Made by a program: the position numbers and the translations under genes. The notes under the pieces are model-generated. The model searched no databases and was not told the DNA's origin. It was given only the letters and a program-made list of their open reading frames with translations. Below, piece after piece: positions 34,383-42,073 of a DNA stretch of 64,000 bases (within the stretch, counting starts at the first letter, position 1; each line of letters begins with the position of its first letter). The DNA lies in contig NZ_CANMJE010000001.1 in the NCBI RefSeq assembly GCF_947498095.1, positions 496,001 to 560,000 of the forward strand, written 5' to 3'. This DNA comes from an uncultured Shimia sp. Its GTDB lineage: Bacteria; Pseudomonadota; Alphaproteobacteria; Rhodobacterales; Rhodobacteraceae.

Positions 34383-35063
34383 ATGGCGACATCGACCACA
34401 ACCAGATCTGAAGAAGCTCAAAAGGATCTGGATCAGCCGCGACGAGAAAGCCGGTTTGGTTCAATTCTGGATGCCGCCGAATTGGTCTTTGCCGAATCTG
34501 GTTACGATGGCGCGTCGATGCGGGAAATTGCGTCAAAGGCCGATGTTGCGCAGGCCCTCATTCACTATCATTTCAAAAACAAGGCACAGCTGTTCGAAGC
34601 CATGGTTGCCCGCAGATCCTCGTCGATCAATGACGACCGGGCTGAGCTGCTTGATAGACTGTTCGAAAAATCGAGCCACCCCGACCTTGAAGACATCGTT
34701 GAGGCACTCTTTCGGCCGACCATCGAAGCCGGACGCACCTCAACGAACAATGCGGGTCCATATGCGCGGATACTGGCCTCTGTCGCGAATTCTGCGGGCG
34801 CGCGGGATCAGGAATTGGCCAAGAAATACTATGATCCAATCGCCCTGAAATACATCGACGCACTTCAGCGCGTACAGCCGGGCCTTAGTCGGGCTGACGC
34901 GGTCTGGGCCTATATGTTCGCGATTGGCGTTGGCATGACAATGATGGCGCAGACTGGGCGCCCAAAGCGTCTTTCCGACGGCGCATGTGACGATGGCGAT
35001 GCCGAGGAAATGCTTGGCCGCATTGTTCCATTCATTTGCGGAGGAATTCGCGCACTGGCCTGA
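34383..35063 (+). CDS. TetR-family transcriptional regulator
   Basis: 226 residues from the ATG at 34383. The HTH is ILDAAELVFAESGYDGASMREIASKADVAQALIHYHFKNKAQLFEAM; the C-terminal ligand domain (85-220) resembles the CerR/TetR_C_36 type. It lies 37 bases upstream of the TRAP binding-protein gene on the same strand and is the likely regulator of that operon. The frame from 34326 adds residues without support. Confidence 0.9.
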   Translation: MATSTTTRSEEAQKDLDQPRRESRFGSILDAAELVFAESGYDGASMREIASKADVAQALIHYHFKNKAQLFEAMVARRSSSINDDRAELLDRLFEKSSHPDLEDIVEALFRPTIEAGRTSTNNAGPYARILASVANSAGARDQELAKKYYDPIALKYIDALQRVQPGLSRADAVWAYMFAIGVGMTMMAQTGRPKRLSDGACDDGDAEEMLGRIVPFICGGIRALA

Positions 35064-35100
35064 AGAGTGGCCGGAATACCTGAAACCTAGGAGGAGAACT

Positions 35101-36171
35101 ATGAGACACACATTAACCCAAGGCCTGATGGCCGCCGCCATCGCGGTCAGCGGCTTAGCTGCTGCACCGGTGATAGCAGAAGACATGAACGTCACCATCG
35201 TCGCCGGTCACCCACCGGTCTTTCGCTGGGTGAAACATGCGAGCCAGACCTTTATTCCGGCAGTGAACGCCGCGCTTGAAGGCACTGGTCACAGCATCAG
35301 CTGGTCAGAGCAATATGGTGGATCACTTGCGAAAGTAGGTGAAGAACTGGAAGCCGTTGAGGAGGGCCTGGCCGAAATCGGACTTGTGTCCTCTCTCTTT
35401 GATCCGGCAAAGCTGGCGCCGCAGAACGTGACCTACTTTACGCCCTTCGTGATCTCGGATTCAAATGTGGTCAGCGAGTGGATGGATAAGCTGCAAGCCA
35501 GCAATGGCGATATGAAGGCGGCTTGGGAGGCCAACGGTCTCGAATATCTTGGCGGCGCCATTGGTATTGACGATTACCTTCTGATGACCAACTTCCCTGT
35601 GAACTCCATCGGCGACCTCGAAGGCCGCAAGATCGGCGCACCCGGACCGGCGGTTAACTGGCTTAAGGGGACAGGCGCGGTAGGGGTCTCGGGCAACCTC
35701 ACGACCTATTACAACGAGATTAAGACCGGTGTTTATGACGGTGTCATCGTCTTTGCCAGCGCGGCCCTGCCCGGCAAGTTGCATGAGGTTGCGCCCTATA
35801 TCACCAAGATCGGCTTTGGGGCGCAATACGCGGGCGGATTCGCCGCCAACAAAGATTGGTTTGACGGGCTTGACCCGACTGTCCAGCAGGCGTTGCGGGA
35901 TGCTGCAGATGCAGACCGCGTCGCCTATCACGCCGACCTTGACGCCTCAGTGGCCAAGTTCCTCGAGATCATGACCTCTCAGGGCGCGACTGTGACCGAA
36001 GTGGATGAAGATTTCCGCCAGCAATGGGCCGCTGGCATGGACAATGTCGCCAAACTTTGGGCCGAAAAGCTGGATGCGGCTGGCGTGAACGGCAGCGAGG
36101 TTCTCAACGATTATATGGACACGATGCGTGCAGCTGGCGCGACACCAGTCCGCAACTGGGATCAGGAATGA
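35101..36171 (+). CDS. dctP: TRAP transporter substrate-binding protein DctP
   Basis: 356 residues preceded by an excellent ribosome site (AGGAGGAGA). A signal peptide (MRHTLTQGLMAAAIAVSGLAAAPVIA) exports the mature DctP-fold protein. Features include AGHPPVFRWVKHASQTFIPAV and LEGRKIGAPGPAVNWLKG, the region around the carboxylate-binding Arg, and GVYDGVIVFASAALPGKLHEVAPYIT. It captures an organic acid for the DctQM permease encoded downstream. In this operon the ligand is probably the precursor degraded by the cyclase and BKACE enzymes. Confidence 0.92.
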   Translation: MRHTLTQGLMAAAIAVSGLAAAPVIAEDMNVTIVAGHPPVFRWVKHASQTFIPAVNAALEGTGHSISWSEQYGGSLAKVGEELEAVEEGLAEIGLVSSLFDPAKLAPQNVTYFTPFVISDSNVVSEWMDKLQASNGDMKAAWEANGLEYLGGAIGIDDYLLMTNFPVNSIGDLEGRKIGAPGPAVNWLKGTGAVGVSGNLTTYYNEIKTGVYDGVIVFASAALPGKLHEVAPYITKIGFGAQYAGGFAANKDWFDGLDPTVQQALRDAADADRVAYHADLDASVAKFLEIMTSQGATVTEVDEDFRQQWAAGMDNVAKLWAEKLDAAGVNGSEVLNDYMDTMRAAGATPVRNWDQE

Positions 36172-36182
36172 TCTGACCTGTT

Positions 36183-36206
36183 GGGGCGCCACGTGGCGGG
36201 CGCCCC
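36183..36206 (+). promoter_or_regulatory. Intercistronic hairpin between dctP and dctQ
   Basis: GGGGCGCC (36183-36190) pairs perfectly with GGCGCCCC (36199-36206) around an eight-base loop, without a T run. Hairpins here commonly protect the upstream binding-protein message or partly attenuate transcription, giving more DctP than permease. Confidence 0.6.
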
Positions 36207-36241
36207 TGACACATTCAAAGTCATGGCAAGGGACCACCTAA

Positions 36242-36814
36242 ATGGATCATGCGAACGACCCAGAGGCAGGCAATTCTAACCTGCCCGACTGGTTCCTGTT
36301 ACTTCAACGCGGGGTCGACGGCGTGACCGTGGCATTGAATGTGGCAGGCACGGTCCTGATCTTTCTGGTGATGCTGCTGGTCAATTTTGACGTGATCGGC
36401 CGCAACTTTTTCGCCAGTCCGGTGTCCGGTGTTCCCGAGATGGTCTCGATGTCGATTGTCGCTATTGTTTTCCTTCAGATTGCGCAGGCCTTTCGCAAAG
36501 GACGTCTGACCCGCACCGAAGCGGTTCTTGGCTTTGTCGAACGCCGCGCTCCGCGCCTGAGGCTCGTGATGGACATCGTCTTTGCCTTGGGGTCGGCCCT
36601 GTTGATCTGGCAGCTCTATGCTGCCTCGCAGCCCCTGTTCGTCAAGGCCTGGGTTCGTGGCACGTTCGAAGGCACCGTGGGCGATTTCACCGCCCCGATC
36701 TGGCCGGTCAAACTTATTATCCTGATCGGATGTCTGGCACTTTTGGTGCAATTGGTGATGTTCGCTGCTTCGGCTTTTCTGCGTCTGATCGTCGGGCAAG
36801 GGGCACGGTCATGA
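36242..36814 (+). CDS. dctQ: TRAP transporter small permease subunit DctQ
   Basis: 190 residues with four transmembrane helices (VALNVAGTVLIFLVMLLVNFDVIGRNFF, VSMSIVAIVFLQIAQAFR, LVMDIVFALGSALLIWQLY, LIILIGCLALLVQLVMFAASAF). NFDVIGRNFF and PEMVSMSIVAIVFLQIA are typical of DctQ. It pairs with DctM and overlaps its start by four bases. Confidence 0.9.
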   Translation: MDHANDPEAGNSNLPDWFLLLQRGVDGVTVALNVAGTVLIFLVMLLVNFDVIGRNFFASPVSGVPEMVSMSIVAIVFLQIAQAFRKGRLTRTEAVLGFVERRAPRLRLVMDIVFALGSALLIWQLYAASQPLFVKAWVRGTFEGTVGDFTAPIWPVKLIILIGCLALLVQLVMFAASAFLRLIVGQGARS

Positions 36815-38118
36815 CCGCCTTTGAGATTGGCATGATGTCCTTTGGTGCGATGATCGTCATGGTCTATATGGGCCTTTGGGTCCCTTTCGCCTTAATGCTG
36901 TCTTCGTTTGGCGGCGTGTGGCTTATCAAAGGGTCTCCCATACTCGCAGGTAAGTTGTTGGCCCTTGCCGCCAGCAAGACGATCGCCAGTTACTTCTTTG
37001 GCGTTGTGCCGCTGTTTGTGCTGATGGGTTACATCGTATCGGTTTCAGGCATGGGGCGGGACGCGTTCGATGTCGCCAACCACCTGTTTCGTCGCCTCAA
37101 GGGCGGTCTGGGCATCGGAACGGTCGGCGCCAATGCAATCTTTGCCGCGATCACCGGTATTTCCATCGCATCGGCTGCGGTCTTCACGCGTATCGCAGTG
37201 CCAGAGATGATACGCCACGGCTATTCTGCGCGGTTCTCCGTCGGCGTAGTCGCTGGCTCATCTGTTCTGGGCATGTTGATTCCGCCTTCGCTTCTCTTGA
37301 TCCTCTATGGCTTGCTGACAGAGCAATCCGTCGGAGACCTCTTTATCGCAGGTGTTCTGCCCGGTCTGCTTCTTGCGATTCTCTTTGGTGCTGGCATCTG
37401 GCTCACGGCGCACCTGAGGCCCGGTGCTTTGGGATCTGATCTGGACTCCGATGACACACCGCCACTCACGCTCCGCGAGCTGGCCCAAAAAGGCTTGCCG
37501 CTGGCCCTATTGATCGGATTGGTTTTGGGAGGCCTTTACACGGGCTTCTTCACCCCGATCGAGGCTGGAGCCGTCGGATGTCTCGGAGCCATCCTGATCG
37601 GATTGGCGCGACGCTCGCTTACGCTGAAAGACTTCTGGGAGGTTCTGAACGACACGGGGCTTGTCACCGCGTCAATCTGCTTTCTGATAATCGCCGCACA
37701 GATGTATTCCCGCATGTTGGCGCTGTCGGGTGTTCCCGCTGAATTTGGCAACTTTGTTGCCACGGCCGATATTGGCTACTGGGGTGTTATTCTGGCTTAT
37801 GTTGGACTTGTGATCGTCATGGGAACGATCCTCGACTCGTCATCGATCATGCTGATCCTTGTGCCACTGATGCTGCCCGTTCTGGCGTCGATGCAGGTTG
37901 ACCTGATCTGGTTCGGCATCCTCACCATAATTGCGGTCGAGATTGGCCTGCTGACGCCCCCCTTCGGCATATCTGTGTTTGTCATCAAATCCGCGTTGGA
38001 TGATCCCAACATCACCATCGGAGACATATTCTTTGGTGCTGCACCCTTTGCGCTGCTGATGCTTGTCTTGCTCGGCCTTGTTCTGGTCTTCCCCCAACTT
38101 GCCACCGCGCTCATTTAG
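36811..38118 (+). CDS. dctM: TRAP transporter large permease subunit DctM
   Basis: 435 residues from the ATG at 36811, with about 12 hydrophobic helices; the frame upstream reads through dctQ and is not used. Hallmarks are FGVVPLFVLMGYIVSVSGMGRDAFDVANHL, ITGISIASAAVFTRIAVPEMIRHGYSARFSVGVVAGSSVLGMLIPPSLLLILYG and the C-terminal LTPPFGISVFVIKSA. It drives sodium-dependent uptake of the DctP ligand. The cyclase gene follows 15 bases later behind AAAGGAG. Confidence 0.95.
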   Translation: MTAFEIGMMSFGAMIVMVYMGLWVPFALMLSSFGGVWLIKGSPILAGKLLALAASKTIASYFFGVVPLFVLMGYIVSVSGMGRDAFDVANHLFRRLKGGLGIGTVGANAIFAAITGISIASAAVFTRIAVPEMIRHGYSARFSVGVVAGSSVLGMLIPPSLLLILYGLLTEQSVGDLFIAGVLPGLLLAILFGAGIWLTAHLRPGALGSDLDSDDTPPLTLRELAQKGLPLALLIGLVLGGLYTGFFTPIEAGAVGCLGAILIGLARRSLTLKDFWEVLNDTGLVTASICFLIIAAQMYSRMLALSGVPAEFGNFVATADIGYWGVILAYVGLVIVMGTILDSSSIMLILVPLMLPVLASMQVDLIWFGILTIIAVEIGLLTPPFGISVFVIKSALDDPNITIGDIFFGAAPFALLMLVLLGLVLVFPQLATALI

Positions 38119-38133
38119 GAAAGGAGCCCTCCC

Positions 38134-38910
38134 ATGTCCCGTCGCTTTGTTGATCTTTCGGTGCCACTCGAGGCTGGAATCGTCAGCGACCCGCCGATCA
38201 TGCTGCCCGAGATTGAATACATGACCCACGAGCAGACCGCCGAGCAGGTCATGGCCTTCTTTCCGGGCCTCAAGAAAGAAGACTTGCCCGGTGGCGAAGG
38301 CTGGGCCGTCGAGCGATTGACCATTGCCACCCACAACGGCACCCATCTGGATGCGCCCTATCACCACCATTCGACCATGAGCAACGGCGAGCGCGCGATC
38401 ACCATCGACGAGGTGCCCCTGGAGTGGTGTCTCAACCCCGGGGTCAAGCTGGACTTTCGACACTTTGAGGATGGCTACGTGGTCACGGCTGCCGACGTTG
38501 AGGCCGAGTTGGCGCGTATTGGCCATGATCTTCAACCGCTTGATATCGTTGTTGTAAACACCTCAGCTGGCGCGAGGTATGGAGAGCCGGACTATCTGAT
38601 CAAGGGCTGTGGCATGGGGCGTGAAGCCACGATGTACCTGCTTGAACGCGGCGTCCGCGTGACCGGAACTGACGCCTGGAGCTGGGATGCTCCCTTTGCG
38701 CTGACGGCTCAGGAGTATGCCAAGAGCGGAGATGCCAAAATCATCTGGGAAGGCCATCGTGCCTCAATGGAGATTGGCTATTGCCACATGGAAAAACTGA
38801 CCGCGCTGGACACGTTACCTGCGACAGGCTTCGAGATTTCCTGCTTCCCTTACAAAATCAAGAACGCCAGTGCCGGGTTCACCCGCGCGGTCGCCATCTT
38901 TGAGGAGTAA
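38134..38910 (+). CDS. Cyclase family protein (kynurenine formamidase-like hydrolase)
   Basis: 258 residues. The metal-binding motif HNGTHLDAPYHH (HxGTHxDxPxH) is that of the cyclase/KynB family of manganese- or zinc-dependent amidases and lactonases, and a second conserved region GTDAWSWDAPF follows. Such enzymes hydrolyse N-formylkynurenine, isatin or cyclic imides and lactones. It lies between the TRAP permease and BKACE genes with gaps of 15 and three bases, so it most likely opens or deacylates the imported compound. The substrate is not known. Confidence 0.88.
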   Translation: MSRRFVDLSVPLEAGIVSDPPIMLPEIEYMTHEQTAEQVMAFFPGLKKEDLPGGEGWAVERLTIATHNGTHLDAPYHHHSTMSNGERAITIDEVPLEWCLNPGVKLDFRHFEDGYVVTAADVEAELARIGHDLQPLDIVVVNTSAGARYGEPDYLIKGCGMGREATMYLLERGVRVTGTDAWSWDAPFALTAQEYAKSGDAKIIWEGHRASMEIGYCHMEKLTALDTLPATGFEISCFPYKIKNASAGFTRAVAIFEE

Positions 38911-38913
38911 CCC

Positions 38914-39843
38914 ATGCAAAAGACCATCGTCACCTGCGCCATCACCGGAGCTATTCACACGCCAACCATGTCAGATGCGTTGCCACATACGCCGGAACGC
39001 ATTGCAGAGCAGGCAATCGAAGCAGCCCATGCCGGGGCCACTATTTTGCACCTACATGGGCGCAATCCAGATAATGGCATGCCCTCGATCAACCCCGAGC
39101 ACTTCACCGAGATGCTGAAGCGCATCAAGGCCGAGACGGATGCCATTGTGAACATCTCAACCGGCGGCAGTATCACGATGAGCATCGAAGACCGTCTGGC
39201 CCCGGCCACGGCCTTTTCGCCGGAAATGTGTTCGATGAACATGGGTTCGCTGAACTTTTCAATTCATCCATTGGCAAATCGCTATGAGACATGGAAATAC
39301 GATTGGGAAGAACCTTACATCCGCGCCACTGAGAGCGGCATCTTCCGCAACACCTTTGCTGATATCAAGCTGGTCGCCGACCAGATGGGTGGTGACCCGC
39401 ACAATGCCAAGTTCGAGCATGAATGCTACGACGTTGGACACCTGCACAATCTGGCCTTCTGTCTCAAGCAGGGCATGTTCAAGGCGCCGATCTTTCTGCA
39501 ATTCGTGATGGGCATTCTCGGTGGAATTCCGGCCGAGCTGGAGCATATGAAATACATGAAGGAAACCGCAGACCGTCTGTTTGGAGATACCTATCAATGG
39601 TCCGTGATTGGCGCCGGAGCGGCCCAGTTGAAAATGGCGGCCGCCGCTGCGCAGATGGGCGGGCACGTTCGTGTCGGGCTTGAAGACTCTTTGTTCATTG
39701 ACAGGGGTGTTCTGGCCAAATCCAACGCCCAGCAGGTGGAAAAAGTCGTGGGAATCCTGCGAGATCAGGGAAATGAGGTGGCCACACCTGACGAAGCCCG
39801 GAAAATTCTGGGCCTTAAGGGTGGTGACAACGTCGCCTTTTAA
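38914..39843 (+). CDS. BKACE-family beta-keto acid cleavage enzyme (3-keto-5-aminohexanoate cleavage-like)
   Basis: 309 residues of the TIM-barrel DUF849/Kce family, which transfers the acetoacetate moiety of a beta-keto acid onto acetyl-CoA. The zinc-binding pair is in ATILHLHGRNPDNG, the N-terminus VTCAITGAIHTPTMS is characteristic, and VRVGLEDSLFIDRGVLAKSNAQQVEKV is the usual C-terminal signature. Substrates across the family include 3-keto-5-aminohexanoate, dehydrocarnitine and beta-ketoadipate. The following OsmC gene and the preceding cyclase indicate a dedicated catabolic operon. Confidence 0.9.
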   Translation: MQKTIVTCAITGAIHTPTMSDALPHTPERIAEQAIEAAHAGATILHLHGRNPDNGMPSINPEHFTEMLKRIKAETDAIVNISTGGSITMSIEDRLAPATAFSPEMCSMNMGSLNFSIHPLANRYETWKYDWEEPYIRATESGIFRNTFADIKLVADQMGGDPHNAKFEHECYDVGHLHNLAFCLKQGMFKAPIFLQFVMGILGGIPAELEHMKYMKETADRLFGDTYQWSVIGAGAAQLKMAAAAAQMGGHVRVGLEDSLFIDRGVLAKSNAQQVEKVVGILRDQGNEVATPDEARKILGLKGGDNVAF

Positions 39844-39870
39844 CTGCCTTACAACACGAAAGGAGCTTTG

Positions 39871-40374
39871 ATGAGCCTCACACAAGACGAGATGCCCCAG
39901 CGGGCCGTGGTGCAATTCAATTGCACCGGCCAGGCTGTTGGCAAAATGCGCAATGAGCTTGACGTGCGCATGGTCAAACCCTTTGAAGAGCGTTTTGAAC
40001 TGGCCACCGATGAAGGCGCCTTTCACGGCGGCGACGCCAGTGCGCCCCCTCCGCTCGCCTTGTTTGTCGGTGGTCTTGCAGGCTGTCTGATGACCCAAAT
40101 CCGAGCCTTTGCAAAACGCCTAGATGTGACGATTTCAGATCTCAAGGTCGACGTTAGGGTTCAATGGGACTGGGAGGCTAAAGGGCGCGTGTACGAAACC
40201 GCCCCAAAGTCGTTTGAGATCGATGTTTTTCTGGACAGCCAGGATCCGTTGGATGCGCAACTGAATTTGATACAGGCCGCAAAGAAGGGATGTTTCATTG
40301 AACAAACGTTGGGCCAGTCAAATTCAATCCGTCACCGGATTCGCCATGAAGGGGAATGGATGAGCATTGACTGA
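39871..40374 (+). CDS. OsmC family protein
   Basis: 167 residues from the ATG at 39871 behind AAAGGAG. Both OsmC-type cysteines are present (GGLAGCLMTQIRAFAKRL and AAKKGCFIEQTL), the pair used for thiol-dependent organic hydroperoxide reduction. ALFVGGLAGCLM is the family core. OsmC-like genes occur in catabolic operons with CoA or thioester chemistry, where their role is undefined. Last gene of the TRAP-cyclase-BKACE operon. Confidence 0.88.
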   Translation: MSLTQDEMPQRAVVQFNCTGQAVGKMRNELDVRMVKPFEERFELATDEGAFHGGDASAPPPLALFVGGLAGCLMTQIRAFAKRLDVTISDLKVDVRVQWDWEAKGRVYETAPKSFEIDVFLDSQDPLDAQLNLIQAAKKGCFIEQTLGQSNSIRHRIRHEGEWMSID

Positions 40375-40805
40375 ACTGGATAACCGCGACTGAGAGTTTG
40401 AACCCTCTGCGGTAACAAAAGGATCTAAGCCTGCTGAAAGCGCGGGGCGCCTTGCGAACCAAGAGTTCAAAGACCTTCAGGATCGCCCTTGGCGCCGGTT
40501 GCGAAAGCTCAATCCAATTCTCAAGACAGAACCCCCGCATATCTGGACGAGCCACTAGTCAAGACCGAGGTCCAGAAACAGTCTGATAGTGAAGCCAACA
40601 CTTCGTCCTCAACGTGCCGAATCCACGGGCAAAAACAATTGGTAACAGGATGCGGCGTCTTGTTTCTCGGGCCACGACCTGTTGACCAATCGCAACTGAG
40701 GCGGCAAAAGATACTTCTGATTTCGAGAGCGTTTCTGCTTCCCTCTGACGCCCCCGTGTGGCGGCTTTGGCATTGAAGTGATGGCCGCCTCTTTAAAAGC
40801 GATAC
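40375..40805. other. Gene-free stretch between OsmC and tRNA-Arg
   Basis: 431 bases without a credible gene. ACCGC ... GCGGT at 40383-40413 could form a weak stem behind the OsmC operon. The tRNA promoter should lie in the last 100 bases. No protein fragment, repeat or insertion scar was recognised. Confidence 0.5.
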
Positions 40806-40882
40806 GGCCCCGTGGCTCAACTGGATAGAGCAGCCCCCTCCTAAGGGGCAGGTTGCAGGTTCGAATCCTGCCGGGGTCGCCA
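40806..40882 (+). tRNA. tRNA-Arg (anticodon CCU), intact copy at the left end of the element
   Basis: 77 bases including CCA. The acceptor GGCCCCG pairs fully with CGGGGTC (one G-T). The anticodon loop CTCCTAA places CCT at 40840-40842, and the T arm is GCAGG-TTCGAAT-CCTGC. It reads AGG codons. Bases 40809-40882 recur exactly at 53963-54036, marking this gene as the integration site. Confidence 0.96.
40809..40882 (+). repeat. attL: 74-bp direct repeat, left copy
   Basis: Identical to 53963-54036. Identity begins at the fourth base of the tRNA and ends with its CCA; the flanks differ on both sides (TCACAACT here, ACAAAATG at the right copy). The crossover lies somewhere inside it. Confidence 0.93.
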
Positions 40883-40953
40883 TCACAACTATCAGCCTTG
40901 TCAGTGGCTTATGTGCGAAGAATATATTTGTTTGCTTCGCAAGCAGACCCGAG

Positions 40954-40991
40954 CGCTGCGCCTCCGCTGCACCAACAGCTACAACGCTGCA
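40954..40991 (+). repeat. Phased CGCTGCA heptamers, left end (candidate integrase arm sites)
   Basis: CGCTGCG at 40954, CGCTGCA at 40965 and CGCTGCA at 40985 are spaced 11 and 20 bases apart, that is on one face of the helix. Three more stand at the right end (53750-53777). Such arm sites are bound by the N-terminal domain of tyrosine recombinases. Confidence 0.5.
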
Positions 40992-41029
40992 CGTAGATCG
41001 CCCTTCATCGCACGGAGGAGTGATGCGAA

Positions 41030-42022
41030 ATGGCGACGATTAATAAACGACCAAGCGGTAAGTGGCAGGCAACGGTAAGGTATCAGGGACGAAGCGCCAG
41101 CAAGTCCTTCACTAAGAGAGCAGACGCGGTGAAGTGGTCGCGCCTGACCGAGATGCAAGCCGAGAGTGGTGTACTAATTCAACGCAGAGGCGGCACGCCT
41201 GACAAGCGGACGCTGGCCTTAGCCCTTGCCAAGTTCAGAGATACTGTCGCGCCAACACATCGCAGCGGAGACCGAGAGCAGCGGTGCATCGACGCGATGT
41301 TGAAACATCATCAGAACTTCACGCGCCTACGGTTGGATAGCCTGACGGTTGCGGACGTATCCAAATGGCGCGATGAGCGGTTGCAGAAGGTCGCTGCAAG
41401 CACGGTTGTTCGTGAGTTGACGCTTTTGCAGAGTGCAGTCGGCTACGCGCTTGATGCCGGTGCCGCGAACGTCGTGCGGCAAGTAAAGCGTCCACGCGTC
41501 GATGATCGGCGGGAACGACGCTTGCAGGCTGATGAGTGGCAACGGTTGATGCAGGCTTGCGACGGAGACCGCAACAAGTTGCTTCGTCCGCTTCTTGTAC
41601 TGGCAGTTGAGACTGCAATGCGTAGAGGCGAGTTGCTCGCTATGGAGTGGCGACATGTCGATCTGCAACGATCTACAGTGCTGTTGCCGAGGACGAAGAA
41701 CGGATACGCGCGCACGGTGCCGCTCAGCCCGACAGCGGTGCAAATCTTTAGCGAATTGCCGCGAACCGATGGCCGCGTTCTGCCACTTAGCGGGGATTGC
41801 GTGCGGCAGGGCTTCGAACGATTGCGAACCCGCGCAGGCGTCGAAGATCTGCGCTTTCACGATCTGCGGCATGAAGCCATCAGCAGGCTGGTTGAACGCG
41901 GCCTATCGCTGATCGAGGTCCAGCAAGTCAGCGGCCACAGAACACTTCAGATGCTTCAGCGATACGTTCATCTACAGACCGATGACATAGTTGCAAAGCT
42001 GCACATGCGCGCCGTTTCTTGA
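41030..42022 (+). CDS. int: Site-specific tyrosine recombinase/integrase
   Basis: 330 residues. The N-terminal arm-binding-like domain (TINKRPSGKWQATVRYQGR, residues 1-45) precedes a core-binding domain (60-155) and the catalytic domain. Catalytic residues are visible: Arg in ETAMRRGELLAMEW, HDLRHEAISRLVE (HxxR), SGHRTLQMLQRYVHL with the late His and the nucleophilic Tyr. Located directly inside the left tRNA-Arg repeat and reading away from it, it is the enzyme expected to excise and integrate the element. GGAGG lies about 12 bases before the ATG. Its base usage is less like the host than that of the cargo. Confidence 0.95.
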   Translation: MATINKRPSGKWQATVRYQGRSASKSFTKRADAVKWSRLTEMQAESGVLIQRRGGTPDKRTLALALAKFRDTVAPTHRSGDREQRCIDAMLKHHQNFTRLRLDSLTVADVSKWRDERLQKVAASTVVRELTLLQSAVGYALDAGAANVVRQVKRPRVDDRRERRLQADEWQRLMQACDGDRNKLLRPLLVLAVETAMRRGELLAMEWRHVDLQRSTVLLPRTKNGYARTVPLSPTAVQIFSELPRTDGRVLPLSGDCVRQGFERLRTRAGVEDLRFHDLRHEAISRLVERGLSLIEVQQVSGHRTLQMLQRYVHLQTDDIVAKLHMRAVS

Positions 42023-42033
42023 TTATCTAGGGG

Positions 42034-42056
42034 GGGCAGCGCATGGAGCGCTGCCC
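42034..42056 (+). terminator. Hairpin behind the integrase gene
   Basis: GGGCAGCGC pairs perfectly with GCGCTGCCC around ATGGA, nine pairs, but with only TGGTT after it. It lies between the convergent int and helicase genes and may stop transcription from either side. Confidence 0.6.
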
Positions 42057-42073
42057 TGGTTCTGCGACTTGTA

